Positions 34,727-45,194 of a DNA stretch of 64,000 bases are shown in pieces. Both the position numbers and the translations under genes were made by a program. The DNA is taken from NCBI GenBank assembly GCA_035551835.1, contig DASZMN010000102.1, positions 1 through 64,000 on the forward strand, read 5' to 3'. Under the pieces are notes generated by a model. It searched no databases. It saw only the letters and a program-made list of their open reading frames with translations, and was not told the origin of the DNA. Numbering within the stretch: the first letter of the stretch is position 1; each line of letters opens with the position of its first letter. Origin of the DNA: Bog-473 sp035551835. GTDB lineage: Bacteria; Actinomycetota; Acidimicrobiia; Acidimicrobiales; RAAP-2.

Positions 34727-35395
34727 CTACCAGAGGCCGGGGACGAGTCGCCAGCGGACCTTCCCGCGATAGGCCGCGTGAGCCGGGTTCCCGGCGAGGA
34801 GCTCGTCCTCGACCAGCGCGCGGCCGACGTTGAACCCCGAAGCCATCAAGAACACGACCAAGTTGCGCAGCGAGACGCTCTGGAGGACGTAGCCGCACTG
34901 CAACAGAAGGTAGGAGGCGTAAATCGGATGCCGGACGACGGCGTAGGGCCCGTCCCGCACGAGCCCCCGGTCGGCGGCGGCAAAGCCGAACGATCTCCCC
35001 AGGGCAAGGAACGACCACAGGCAGATCGCCAGCCCCAGTACCCCGAACGCGATGCCGAGATTGACCCCGAGCGCCGGATGGGTTCCGTCCGGCCTGAGCA
35101 ACACCGGCACGAACGTCCCACCGAAGGCGAGCACCCAGTCCGTGGAACGCCGCGTCACCTGGCGGGCCGGACGCCGAACCAGATAGACGACGACCACGAC
35201 CATCTGCTCGACGAAGAAGCCGACGCCGAGCAACCGGTGAGTCCGGAGGTAGGCCTCCAAGGTGACGGCGGCGAAGTACGCGGCACCGGCTGCCCCGACG
35301 AGGTTGGCGCCGAGGCGCACGAGTTGTTGCATACGACCCGAACCGGACGCGGGGGCAGGGGGCCGTCGCACTCCCTGCTCCGTCAGGCCCATCAT
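34727..35395 (-). CDS. Isoprenylcysteine methyltransferase-like membrane protein
   Basis: A 222-residue integral membrane protein with four or five hydrophobic segments and the ICMT/NnrU/PEMT C-terminal signature: GPYAVVRHPIYASYLLL and then EDELLAGNPAHAAYRGKVR. Family members methylate lipid-like or small substrates at the membrane. ATG 35395 follows AGGAG; the frame is open to TTG 35416. It is the last of four genes transcribed together. Confidence 0.78.
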   Translation of the reverse strand: MMGLTEQGVRRPPAPASGSGRMQQLVRLGANLVGAAGAAYFAAVTLEAYLRTHRLLGVGFFVEQMVVVVVYLVRRPARQVTRRSTDWVLAFGGTFVPVLLRPDGTHPALGVNLGIAFGVLGLAICLWSFLALGRSFGFAAADRGLVRDGPYAVVRHPIYASYLLLQCGYVLQSVSLRNLVVFLMASGFNVGRALVEDELLAGNPAHAAYRGKVRWRLVPGLW

Positions 35396-35419
35396 GCCCG
35401 GCTCCTTGTGCTCCAACGG

Positions 35420-35944
35420 TCAGCGGGCGACGGCATCATCGAGACCGAGCCCGCGCGCGATCAGGGCGTCCACGCTGAAACGGCCGGCCCCGAGCAGCAC
35501 GACGATCAGCGCGAGCACTGCCAGCGCGAGATTGACTTGGTAGCCGGGAGGATCGGTGACCGACGCGATCCCGGTGGACCAGGTCACGGTGATCATGGCC
35601 ATCACCATGTCGCCGAAGAGCGCCAACCCGGCCAGCCGGGCGCAGAAGCCCAATGCCACGGCAATGCCTCCGCCAAACTCGATCACGCCGCCCAACACCG
35701 CGAAGAATCCCCCGGGGTGGAGGTGGGCCACGTTGGAGAAGTACAGCGCCGTCCCGTGGATTCCCCCCCCATTGAACGCGCCGAACAGCTTGGCCGCTCC
35801 GTAGTAGATGAAGATCCAGGCGAGCGCGACGCGCGCCGCCGCCAGTGCCAGATCGGCGCTCACCGACACAGGGCGGACAGTGAACAGGAGCCGCAACGCG
35901 TCCTGCGTGCGCCCGCCGGCGCTCGACGGCCTGAGCGTCGCCAT
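35420..35944 (-). CDS. DoxX-family membrane protein
   Basis: A 174-residue four-helix membrane protein. WIFIYYGAAKLFGAFNGGGI followed by GGVIEFGGGIAVALGF and ALFGDMVMAMITVTW matches the DoxX family. The ATG at 35944 overlaps the TAA of the upstream gene. DoxX proteins sit in the membrane with redox or thiol functions that are not well defined. Confidence 0.82.
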   Translation of the reverse strand: MATLRPSSAGGRTQDALRLLFTVRPVSVSADLALAAARVALAWIFIYYGAAKLFGAFNGGGIHGTALYFSNVAHLHPGGFFAVLGGVIEFGGGIAVALGFCARLAGLALFGDMVMAMITVTWSTGIASVTDPPGYQVNLALAVLALIVVLLGAGRFSVDALIARGLGLDDAVAR

Positions 35945-36924
35945 TACGGGGCCGGCACAGGAGCCCCGTCGACGCGACGTTCGCCGCGCACCGACGGCAG
36001 ATCCACTGGACGGGGCATGGGTCGGAACGGGCCGACGAGTTGGGCGCCGAAAGCGGCCAAATGCCGGGCGTGGTCCCCTTCTTGCTCGACTCGCAGCGGC
36101 CGGCCGGGAATGCCCGTGTCCATTCGCACCGTCTCCGCGGTCGGGAACACGGCCCGGTGGGAGAGCTGATCCCAGATCGTCAGGGCGAAGCCGAGGTTGA
36201 CGTCCTGTGCCCCTTCGACCCGATGATGGATTCGGTGGAAGTTCGGACTCACCACGATCCTCCCGAGCGGCCCGAACCCCAGGTTGGTGTTGGAGTGGGC
36301 AAACGCCACGATACCGCCGTAGACGATCAGGAGCGTGGTGGACACGGAGCCATCGGCCAGGAGGATGACGCCCGGGACCAGGGCCAGCACATAGGAGACA
36401 TGGATGAGCGGATGCGTGCGGAACACCGTCATCACGTTCATGTCCTCTTGCGAGTGGTGGAGCTCATGGAAGCGCCAGAGGACACGCGACCGGTGGTTTG
36501 CCAGGTGCACGGACCAATTGCAGGCGTCCATGGCCACGAAGATCACCGCGATCGCCGCGACGTGCGGGACCGGCGCCATCCTGGGGAGGACGATCCATGG
36601 CACGGCACGCTTCACCAGCTCTTGAAATGACAGGGTGAGCGCGGTGATCAGGAGCACCCCGAGGGTGCCGTGCAGCAACGCATAGAGCACATCCTGTCGG
36701 TGACCCCGAGCCACGAGGGGCCGACGTTGCGCCGGTCGAAGCCGCTCCGTCAACAAGATGACGCCAACGACGATCACGCTCGCCGGACCCACAACGACGA
36801 GATGCAGCTCCTGCATCGAGCCGGCGAAGCTGGCACCGCCCCATCCGGTCAACCACCCGCCCGCGATCAGTGCCACCGCGACGGCGGCGACCCCGCACGC
36901 CGGAAGGTAGATGCGCGCCGTCAT
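35944..36924 (-). CDS. Sterol desaturase/fatty acid hydroxylase family protein
   Basis: A 326-residue membrane di-iron enzyme with His boxes FHELHHS and NFHRIHH and an earlier His near VHLANHRS. Four to five membrane segments are visible. Members insert oxygen into or desaturate lipids, carotenoids or sterol-like molecules. I chose ATG 36924 because the first membrane segment begins directly after it; GTG 37005 gives a longer N-terminus. The stop overlaps the DoxX start by one base. Confidence 0.83.
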   Translation of the reverse strand: MTARIYLPACGVAAVAVALIAGGWLTGWGGASFAGSMQELHLVVVGPASVIVVGVILLTERLRPAQRRPLVARGHRQDVLYALLHGTLGVLLITALTLSFQELVKRAVPWIVLPRMAPVPHVAAIAVIFVAMDACNWSVHLANHRSRVLWRFHELHHSQEDMNVMTVFRTHPLIHVSYVLALVPGVILLADGSVSTTLLIVYGGIVAFAHSNTNLGFGPLGRIVVSPNFHRIHHRVEGAQDVNLGFALTIWDQLSHRAVFPTAETVRMDTGIPGRPLRVEQEGDHARHLAAFGAQLVGPFRPMPRPVDLPSVRGERRVDGAPVPAP

Positions 36925-37041
36925 GGCCCGCCCGAGCGACCGGACGACGTTCGTCGACCGTGCGCCCCGGGGACCGGTCGCGGACTGGACGGGGACGACT
37001 ACCACTGGCTGCCCATCGGCGGGGGCGAGGGCGCGGCGCCC

Positions 37042-37584
37042 CTAGAAGGACGCCCCACCGCTGCCTGCGTTCGAGGAACCCGAATTCGATCCCGAGTTCG
37101 AAGCTCCCGACCCCGACGTCGGCTTGGACACGACGATCGCCGTCCACTTGCCCCACGTATCGGTGATGTTGCCGTTCACCTGACCGTGTGCCGTGTCACC
37201 AGAGAACAGGTAGAGCCGCTTGCCGCCGTACGTCACCTGGGTCGCGCCCGAGACCTTCACGGTCCCCAGCTTGGACGCGGTGACCCCCGACCCAGCGGTG
37301 GCGTGCTTGACGCCACTCGGCAGGACCACGGCCGGCCAGACTTTCAGGCACGCGGCGGTGCAGGGCGTCGAGCTTGCCTTGAGCGTGTAGACGGTCTTGC
37401 CGTCGGAGAGCACCTTGCCGTGGCTCGTGTTGACGATCGTCACCTTGGCACCTGACGTCGCAGCCCCCGCCGCGCCTGTGACGGCCAGCGCCGATGCCGA
37501 CGCCGCGCCTGCCGCCAAGACCACGGCGGCCATCCGGGTGACCCTCCTCGACCGAGAGGACCCTCGATCCTGCTGCTGTGCCAT
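37042..37584 (-). CDS. Secreted repeat (COG4315-type) protein
   Basis: A 180-residue exported protein with an Arg-rich N-terminus, a hydrophobic signal segment (MAAVVLAAGAASASALAV), and the secreted-repeat pattern: GKVLSDGKTVYTLKAS followed by CTAACLKVWPAVVLPSG, and GKRLYLFSGDTAHGQVNGNI. The last 25 residues are a Ser/Gly-rich tail. ATG 37584 follows AGGAGG. It leads the four-gene membrane operon. Family function is unknown; homologues sit at or outside the membrane. Confidence 0.85.
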   Translation of the reverse strand: MAQQQDRGSSRSRRVTRMAAVVLAAGAASASALAVTGAAGAATSGAKVTIVNTSHGKVLSDGKTVYTLKASSTPCTAACLKVWPAVVLPSGVKHATAGSGVTASKLGTVKVSGATQVTYGGKRLYLFSGDTAHGQVNGNITDTWGKWTAIVVSKPTSGSGASNSGSNSGSSNAGSGGASF

Positions 37585-38132
37585 GTTGTTCCTCCTGTAG
37601 GGGACGTGCTGTTCGGCGGACGGACGAGAGGACGCCGACCTCGCTGGGCGCGGGCGTCATTCAGGTCCTGCTCAGAGGAATACGGCCAAGGCCGAGGAAG
37701 GGATGGCGCCGCGAACCCCGGCCCAGGAATTTCCTCCGCTGCCGACGGCGCGCCGCATCCCTCGGAGAGAGGTCTTGGAGACGTTCACCCGCACTTCGCC
37801 GGCGCGGATGGGAATCGATCTCCCGGACGCCCCGGTTCCTGTCACCGAGTTCCCATTCCCCGTTCACCCAGTCCTCAATACTGATTGCAGGAAGGCCGTC
37901 GATCGCACGCGCTGGTGACCCAAGTTCGTGCCGCCACTCGCCGCACACCTGAGACCGCGCCGAACCTCCATCGGAGGAGTGCGGTGGGAACGTGCATTGC
38001 AGATCAAGACGGTCGGCAGAAGCGTGACGTTCGGCCCTGGCACCCATGCAAGACGGGGTTAGTCTTGACACCTCGGGGGCTGGCAGAGGCACCTGCGCAG
38101 CGCAAGGTCTGTCAAGAAACGGTGGCGGTGAA
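37585..38132. other. Divergent intergenic region
   Basis: About 548 bases between the secreted-repeat operon and the giant secreted-protein gene. It should hold both promoters. A TTGACA occurs at 38065-38070, but no good -10 box lies at the right distance. No coding sequence was recognised. Confidence 0.4.
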
Positions 38133-41100
38133 TTGGCGAAGACACGTAGGTTCCGGAACCTCGTGCTCGGACGCGGGCGTCGGCGGATCGCAGTAGCCCT
38201 GCGGTTGGCGGCCGCCCTCACCGTTGTTGCCACCAGCTTGACCCTGGCCGGCGCGCATGCGACTCTTCCGGCCGCGGCGGACACACCCGTCACCTTCCTG
38301 AACGAGCAGTTCAGCGAGGCGACCTTCCCCCCGACCAGTTGGAGCACGCCTTCGGGCACCTGGTCGGCCAGCTGCCCCGCCACCACTCCGGCCACCGGGT
38401 GCTCCGCACGGGCCATGGTCAGCGGCGGCACTGCCGTGGGGAACGAGCTCCTGTTCAATCCGACCACGGGGATCCCGTCCAACCTGCAGAACGTGACGCT
38501 GTCCTTTTATTCGGACTTCAGCCCCGACGCCACCACATCGGGCGACTCTGTGGCCGTGCAGCAGGCCTCCGTCCATGGAGACACCGGCGACTTCAACCAG
38601 CTGGTGTCGATCGCGGGGACCGGGGGCAGCGACGCCACCGGGACGCCCGTCCTCCACACTGTTGCGTTGCCCAACGACAACCTGCCTCTGGCGTTCCGCT
38701 GGACGTCCTTCGGGGACACCTCGACGACGTCGACCTCGACCTGGGACATCTCGAACGTGATGATCACCGGGACGGCGCCCGCCACCAGCTACACGCTCAC
38801 CGCGAACCCGATCTCGAACACGGTCTATCCCCACATCGTGGCCGGGGCGCCGGTCACCATTGCGCTCTCGGGCTCGTCCAACCCGACCGGTGACGCGTTG
38901 CAGTTCTCTATCGCGTCCCAACCGAAACTCGGGACGCTCGGCGCGATCACCCAGGTCGACGCCACCGACGCCACCGTCGTCTACTCCCCGCCGGCAGATG
39001 CCTGTCCCGACCCCAACGGGACTCCGGGGTTCCTCTGCTCCGACCCGTTCACCTTCACGGTCCACGACGTCGAGGGCAACGTGAGCAGCCCGGCCCAGGT
39101 CGACCTCGACGTCCTCCCGGGTGGCGCCGGCGGGGTGCTGCCTGTCGTCACCGCTCCGGCTTCCGAGTCCTACACGACGCTCTCGCAGAACGGAAACCTG
39201 GTGCAGGCGGCCGACCTTTCCTCGGCCGTGTCGGTCGGGCCGTCAAACTTCCCCGACGAGATCCAATTGGACCTGCAGGCGTCGACCGGCACCATCGAGC
39301 TCCTCAACGCGACGGCGTCCGGCGTGACGTTCCTCAACGGGACGGCGAGCGGAGACCAGACGATCGACATGGCGGGGAGCCTGACCAAGCTGAACCAGGC
39401 GCTCGGCGAGTTCCTCTATTTCCCACCGAGCGGCAGCACCCCGACGGCGACCATCAACATGTTCCCCGAGGACATGGGTCCTACCGGCAGCGGGCCGTTC
39501 GCCCAGGGGGCCGAGGTCACCACCACCATCAACGGGATCGTGACCAACCCGCCACCGTCCCTGGCCCTGCCAACGGGAGCGCTTTCCATCGCCAACGACG
39601 CGGGGCCGCTCACCTTCCCGGGTGGCGCGGCGACCGGCTTCTTCCTGACCGACGCCGGCGCCTCCTCCACGACCCAGGACGAGGTGCTGCTCGGCGTGAG
39701 CGCCGGCTCCCTCGCCCTCCCGGCGTCTGACACCAGCGGACCGAACCAGCTGGTGACGGTCCAGAGCCTCGGCAACGGGAGCAGCTACGACATCACGGGC
39801 ACGGTGGCGCATATCGACGAAGCCCTGCCGGACCTGACGTTCGACCCCGCGCTCCTGCCCTCGGAGACCGTGACACTCAGCGCGTCGGCGGTGGACCCCG
39901 ACACCGGGTTGGCCGCCCTCCAGCAGTCCATCTCCATCAAGGTGATCGAGGCGCCGTTCCCCTTCGGCGCCACCTCGTTCGGCACCTTGGAGAACGCGCC
40001 GGCGACGGTATGGCTCTGCGGCGGCGGGCCACCCAACGACGCCCTGAACTTCTCTATCACGACGGATCCGGGCCACGGCACGCTCGTGGCCGACCCGTCG
40101 GCATCGCCGGCCAGTTCGGGGTGCTCGCCGACGACCAACGCCGAGGCCTTCGTCTACACGCCCAGCGCCAACTACACGGGTCCCGACAGCTTCATCTACT
40201 CCATCACCGACCCCACCACCGGCCTCGACAGCACCAACAACACGGTGACCATCACCGTCTCGCCGCACCTGAAGCCGACGGCCTACGACGTGTCCGCCTT
40301 CACCACCGAAGACGTCCCGGTGACGGCCGTGCTCTGCGGCGAGAACCCCGAGCCGAGCATCACGCCGACCCTCACCTTCAGCATCGTCTCGAACCCCTCC
40401 TTCGGCACGCTGACCGACGCCGGCCCGGCCAGCGTGAACACGTGCAACCAGGGCAACGTGGCCGAGGACTTCACCTACACACCCAACGCCGGCACGTTCA
40501 CGGCCGACGGCACCGACACCTTCGCCTACGTGGTGAGCAACGGGACGGTCAGCGATCCGGCCACGGGCACCATCAGCGTGGCCACCCTCACCCCCCAGGT
40601 GATCGGCTACCCGGCCACCGTCAACGAGGACAGCTCCATCGGGCTGAACCTGTGCTCCACCGCACCCAACGGGTCGCCCACCTTCTCCATCGTCGATGGT
40701 CCGGCCCACGGCACCCTCGACCAGACGGTGGCGCCCGGCAATGGACCAACCTGCCCGACCGGCTACTTCGCCTTCGGCTACGAGCGCTACGTGCCGACCC
40801 CGCTCTATTCGGGGCCCGACCTGATCGGGTACACGGCTACCGCGGGCGGCCGCACCTCAACCGTGGCCTTGATCACCTTGACCGTCGCCAAGGTGGAGAT
40901 CCCGCCGACGGCATCTGCCCAGACCGTCACCGACATCGCTCCCCAGCCGGTGGCCGTCATCCTCTCGGGGACCTCGCTGCAGGGCTCGACGCTCACCTAC
41001 CGCGTCACGAGCAACCCGTCGCACGGCACCTTGAGCGGGACGGCGCCCGACCTGACCTACACCCCGTCGATCGGCAACGGGACCGACTCGTTCACCTTTG

Positions 41101-44100
41101 TCGCCAACGACGGCGTTGCCGACAGCCCACCCGCCACGGTGACGATCGACGTCACCACGCCGCGGCTGTCCTCGAGCGTCTGCTACACCGGCACCCCGAT
41201 CAACCTGGGACTGGGCACGTACAACTGCGCCGGCCCTCTGACGAGCGTCTCGGACCCCGTGCTGGGCGCCATCGAGCTGGCCCACACCTCGGGCGCGCCG
41301 AACGCCGAGCTCCAGCTGCAGCAGACGATCACGAACGACAGCCTGGCCAGCGACACGGTGACCCTGACCGCACCGAGCGGCACGTCGCAGTGGCAGTTCC
41401 TCTACGACGTCGACGGCGGCGACCAGACAGCGCAGCTCACGGGGTCGGGCCTGACAGTGACGCTCGGGCCCGCCGGGACGAGCGCGGCTTCCATCGACGT
41501 GCAGATCGTCGTGTTCGCGCCGCTCAGCCTTCCCGCGCCGGCGGTCGTCTCGGCTCACGTGCTGGCGGTGTCCGGCAACGACCCGTCGGTGTACACCCAG
41601 GTGCCGATCGAGGTGCAGGACGGGACCTCGGTCCCGACCCTGACGCTGGCCCAAGCCAACGGCAGCGGCGGCGTCTCGTTCCCCACCTCATTGCTGGTCT
41701 CGCCCCCGCTCTTCGGAGGCGGCCCCTCGGGCAGCGTGGACATCGAAGCAGGCTTGCAGGGTACGGGCATCAACACCTTCGCCATCCACGCGGAGCCGGC
41801 CCCGAACAACACGGCTGCGGTCACCCCGGCGTTCTTCCTGGGCACCACGAACGTGACGGCCGCCGTCCTGGCCGGCACCGAGGTCATCACGTGTTACGCC
41901 GCGCCGGTCGGCTGCCCGCCCATGCACGCCGTCTTGACACCACCCGCTTCGGGTTCGGGCTTCTTCGACATGGAGATCGTCATCAGCTCGACGATCGACG
42001 GGCAGGGCACCCAGGACTTCGCCGGGATCACGCTGGCCGGAACCGTCGGGCCCGACTTCTCCACCAGCCTCCCCAACCTCGGCGTCGGGGTCTACGAGGC
42101 CACGCCGCTGACCCAGACCTTGTCCCAGCCCACCGAGCTGTCGGGTTCCACCACCCGCACGGTGCACCTCCACAACGACGGCGACGTGAGCGACACGTTC
42201 ACGGTCCAGGCTGCGGTCACTCTGGCGAGCGGCGACACCAGCTCCATCAACTTCGGCGCCACCGCGCCCGGTTTCATCAACCTCGGCCCGGCGAGCGACG
42301 TGACGAGGTCGATCACGGGCACGGGCTACAACGTGACGATCCCCGCGGGTGACTATGTCGATTTCCAGATCACCGACGCCGCCGCGTCGAGCACGGCGGC
42401 CGCGCCGCCCCAGGTGGTGCTCACCGCCACGTCGCAGCTGGACCCGGTCAAGGTCGACTCGTTCGAGGTCACCTTCCCCACCTACTCCTACCGTCCCGAT
42501 GCGGTCCTGACCGGACCCGACGGCTCGCCAATCGGCGCCGGCGTCTACCAGCAGAGCTACCCCGGTCCGGTCGGCAACAGCCAGCAGGCCGAGTACGACA
42601 TCGACCAGTCGAGGTCGGACACCATCGACATCACCCTGGCCGACCGCGGAACCGGACACTGGCCTCCGAACGCCACCGACACCGTCGTGGTGACCTCGCC
42701 CAGCGTCGACCCCAATTTCAACGTGACCTACGCCCTGCTGCAGAACGGCACGTCCACCGACGTCACGGCGGCGATCACGGGCTCGGGGCTCACGCTGAAC
42801 CTGGGACAGACAGGCTCGGGCGCGCCGACCCCGGTGATCGCGATGACGGCGTCGGCGTCGGTCACGAGCCAGCCCGGGCACCCGGGGTACTACCCCCTCA
42901 CGGTGACCTCGCTCAGCTCACTGCCGGCGGGGCTGGCCGACGTCGTGGTCGCCGGCCTCTACAACACGGGCCAGAGCCAGCTCCGTTTCGCCGGCCTGCC
43001 CCAGCCCGAGCCGAGCGACATCACCGCCACGGTGCAACAGGACCACGACACCAACCGGGTGGCCCCGTTCCCCGACGCGGGTTACGCGGCCGGCGCGACC
43101 TACGGCGCCTACAGCGACCCCACGGGCCAGAAGTTCGCCTACGTGTCGGCCTACGACACCTTCGACCTCCAGGTGGCCTCGGAGATCGTGACGCACACTC
43201 AGTACCGGATCCAGATGGTGGACCCGGGCGATCAGCTGCGCGGGCTGCCCGCGTGGGAGCGCGACGCCCTGGGCCTGCCGTACTACAGCCCCAATCCCGA
43301 GGAGCCGGCCGACCCGCTGGCCGCGGGATCTGGTCTCAATCCGACCATCATGGCCGGGGGCGTGAACATCACCGCCGCCGTCGAGAACGGGACCTACACC
43401 ACGGCCTCCCTCGGCACCAACGAGACGACGAACATCACGGTGTCGTTCGCACCGACGTCCCAGCTGCGCTACATCCCGCTGAAGTTCAACCTGATCAACG
43501 CCGCCACCGGCGAGGTCGAGGACGTCATGGTCATTCAGCCGAGCTCCATCGTGTCGTGCACGCCCGACGGGTCCGGTGAGGTGCAGCAGACCATCACCAC
43601 CTCGACCGGCTCGCACAAGCTCAACTTCGAGGCGTGGGACCGCACCGACCCCCAGAGCCCGACCGCCTGCCTGCAACACCTCAGCCACAGCTGGATCACC
43701 AGCGCGCCGCTGGTGCTCGGGCAATACGTGCCCGGCACCAGCGACTCGCTGGCCGGCGGTGACAATCCCGTCGGGCTGTGGTTCGTGCCGCAACCGAACA
43801 CCATCTTGCGCGTGAACACCGACAACGGCTTCGTGACGGGCAACGCCACCGCCTTCGTCGACTCCCCGTTGACCGACGGCAATGGGAACCCCGACGCCAA
43901 CACCGCTTCGGACGGGCTGGAGAACTACTACTTCCTCGGCGCGTTCCCGAACCTCAATTGGAGCACGACCGACACCACGAATGGGCTTCCGATCGCCGCC
44001 GGCAGCACCCTCCTGCCGGCGGCGCCCTTCCCCCTCGTCCAACCGAGCGTCACCAATTGGCCGAACAACTCGATGTACGCGCAGCGCTACTTCCAGGTCG

Positions 44101-45188
44101 ACGGGATGACCGGCGCACCCGCGATGGTGGGCGAGATGGACGTCCACGTTCCCTGGTTCAGCGGCAACGTGCCCCTGACCATGGAGGTCGACAGCACCCG
44201 GGGCTTGGTGCTCAATTACCCTGCGCCGGCGGAGGCCACTGCCACGCTGCCGATGACCGACGGGTCGACCAACTGGAACTTCTACAATTTCTACTGGAAC
44301 GTCACCAGCGCCGGCGCCGTGACCCAGGGAGGGTGCCTCGGCATCCCGTCCGCGCTCTTCGTGTATCTCGGCTACAAGGCCGGCGTCGATGTCAGCGGCG
44401 GCCCGAACCTGTGCCTGCTCGGAGCCACGGTGACCTTCGAGCCGATCTCGCCGACGCCCGGTGCCGAGGCGAGGGTCTCCCAGGTGACGGTGTCACTGCT
44501 GAATCCGGGCATCGGCGCCAAGGCCAGCCCGGAGTTCAACCTCAACTCCTTTTCGGGCGAGATCGACTTCGACCCGACCACCGAGGAGGTGACGAAGGTG
44601 GTGCTCGATCCGGACTTCGGCGTCGGGCCTCCGACGGGCTGTCAAGAGGACCAGAACCTCGGCATCATCGACGATGCCCAGGGACTCACGAAGGCGCTCC
44701 TCTTCTTCGGCTATCTGCCCTGCCCCACCAACTACTTCTTCTTCAACGCCAGGCTCACCTACCAGACGGGCGGGTTCGACACCGGGTACGCGACGCCAGG
44801 CGGCATCGGACTGCAATTCAAGGGAACGCTGACGTTCTTGAACGTGATCAACCTGCAAAGCATCGAGGCCGACATCTCGACCGACCCGTTCAACTTCCAT
44901 TTCGCCGACAGCCCGATCGACTTCTCCATCTCGAACAGCATCCCGGTGAGCGCCAATCTCACCTTCTCGGGCGACGTCGGGGCCAACGGCTTCGACATCA
45001 ACGTGTCGGGCGGCCTCGTCGTCGACGGGGTCACCATTGCGGGAGCGTCGGGTGTGCTGTCCACCCTCGGCATCGGTGTCTGTGGGACCTTGGTCGGCGT
45101 CAGCATGGGCTTCGGCTACCCATGGGGGAGCTCGCCACAGATCTACCCATCGGGGTGTACGACCAACCAGTACAACGTGGGGGCCTGA
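38133..45188 (+). CDS. Giant secreted Ig-like-repeat protein
   Basis: About 2,351 residues. The N-terminus has an Arg-rich stretch and hydrophobic signal segment (LAAALTVVATSLTLAGAHA) ending near ADTP. Residues around 600-1010 contain at least four Big/cadherin-like repeats of about 100 residues with FSIxxxPxHGTL and YTPxxxYxGxDSFxY patterns. Three carry a Cys after the first strand and a second about 35 residues later, which suggests an internal disulfide. The remainder is Thr/Ser/Gly-rich beta structure without a sorting signal or C-terminal membrane helix. I chose TTG 38133 after GGTGGCGG; the frame is open to 38046. It is probably a surface or matrix protein, and a lipoprotein gene follows. 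Confidence 0.8.
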   Translation: MAKTRRFRNLVLGRGRRRIAVALRLAAALTVVATSLTLAGAHATLPAAADTPVTFLNEQFSEATFPPTSWSTPSGTWSASCPATTPATGCSARAMVSGGTAVGNELLFNPTTGIPSNLQNVTLSFYSDFSPDATTSGDSVAVQQASVHGDTGDFNQLVSIAGTGGSDATGTPVLHTVALPNDNLPLAFRWTSFGDTSTTSTSTWDISNVMITGTAPATSYTLTANPISNTVYPHIVAGAPVTIALSGSSNPTGDALQFSIASQPKLGTLGAITQVDATDATVVYSPPADACPDPNGTPGFLCSDPFTFTVHDVEGNVSSPAQVDLDVLPGGAGGVLPVVTAPASESYTTLSQNGNLVQAADLSSAVSVGPSNFPDEIQLDLQASTGTIELLNATASGVTFLNGTASGDQTIDMAGSLTKLNQALGEFLYFPPSGSTPTATINMFPEDMGPTGSGPFAQGAEVTTTINGIVTNPPPSLALPTGALSIANDAGPLTFPGGAATGFFLTDAGASSTTQDEVLLGVSAGSLALPASDTSGPNQLVTVQSLGNGSSYDITGTVAHIDEALPDLTFDPALLPSETVTLSASAVDPDTGLAALQQSISIKVIEAPFPFGATSFGTLENAPATVWLCGGGPPNDALNFSITTDPGHGTLVADPSASPASSGCSPTTNAEAFVYTPSANYTGPDSFIYSITDPTTGLDSTNNTVTITVSPHLKPTAYDVSAFTTEDVPVTAVLCGENPEPSITPTLTFSIVSNPSFGTLTDAGPASVNTCNQGNVAEDFTYTPNAGTFTADGTDTFAYVVSNGTVSDPATGTISVATLTPQVIGYPATVNEDSSIGLNLCSTAPNGSPTFSIVDGPAHGTLDQTVAPGNGPTCPTGYFAFGYERYVPTPLYSGPDLIGYTATAGGRTSTVALITLTVAKVEIPPTASAQTVTDIAPQPVAVILSGTSLQGSTLTYRVTSNPSHGTLSGTAPDLTYTPSIGNGTDSFTFVANDGVADSPPATVTIDVTTPRLSSSVCYTGTPINLGLGTYNCAGPLTSVSDPVLGAIELAHTSGAPNAELQLQQTITNDSLASDTVTLTAPSGTSQWQFLYDVDGGDQTAQLTGSGLTVTLGPAGTSAASIDVQIVVFAPLSLPAPAVVSAHVLAVSGNDPSVYTQVPIEVQDGTSVPTLTLAQANGSGGVSFPTSLLVSPPLFGGGPSGSVDIEAGLQGTGINTFAIHAEPAPNNTAAVTPAFFLGTTNVTAAVLAGTEVITCYAAPVGCPPMHAVLTPPASGSGFFDMEIVISSTIDGQGTQDFAGITLAGTVGPDFSTSLPNLGVGVYEATPLTQTLSQPTELSGSTTRTVHLHNDGDVSDTFTVQAAVTLASGDTSSINFGATAPGFINLGPASDVTRSITGTGYNVTIPAGDYVDFQITDAAASSTAAAPPQVVLTATSQLDPVKVDSFEVTFPTYSYRPDAVLTGPDGSPIGAGVYQQSYPGPVGNSQQAEYDIDQSRSDTIDITLADRGTGHWPPNATDTVVVTSPSVDPNFNVTYALLQNGTSTDVTAAITGSGLTLNLGQTGSGAPTPVIAMTASASVTSQPGHPGYYPLTVTSLSSLPAGLADVVVAGLYNTGQSQLRFAGLPQPEPSDITATVQQDHDTNRVAPFPDAGYAAGATYGAYSDPTGQKFAYVSAYDTFDLQVASEIVTHTQYRIQMVDPGDQLRGLPAWERDALGLPYYSPNPEEPADPLAAGSGLNPTIMAGGVNITAAVENGTYTTASLGTNETTNITVSFAPTSQLRYIPLKFNLINAATGEVEDVMVIQPSSIVSCTPDGSGEVQQTITTSTGSHKLNFEAWDRTDPQSPTACLQHLSHSWITSAPLVLGQYVPGTSDSLAGGDNPVGLWFVPQPNTILRVNTDNGFVTGNATAFVDSPLTDGNGNPDANTASDGLENYYFLGAFPNLNWSTTDTTNGLPIAAGSTLLPAAPFPLVQPSVTNWPNNSMYAQRYFQVDGMTGAPAMVGEMDVHVPWFSGNVPLTMEVDSTRGLVLNYPAPAEATATLPMTDGSTNWNFYNFYWNVTSAGAVTQGGCLGIPSALFVYLGYKAGVDVSGGPNLCLLGATVTFEPISPTPGAEARVSQVTVSLLNPGIGAKASPEFNLNSFSGEIDFDPTTEEVTKVVLDPDFGVGPPTGCQEDQNLGIIDDAQGLTKALLFFGYLPCPTNYFFFNARLTYQTGGFDTGYATPGGIGLQFKGTLTFLNVINLQSIEADISTDPFNFHFADSPIDFSISNSIPVSANLTFSGDVGANGFDINVSGGLVVDGVTIAGASGVLSTLGIGVCGTLVGVSMGFGYPWGSSPQIYPSGCTTNQYNVGA

Positions 45189-45194
45189 CGCGCC

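Noticed and set aside
38065..38070. TTGACA as a -35 box for the giant gene
   Set aside because: No A/T-rich -10 hexamer lies 16-18 bases downstream.
39243..44147. Several long minus-strand frames inside the giant gene
   Set aside because: They mirror the Thr/Ser/Gly-rich codons of the plus strand and contain no motifs or ribosome sites.
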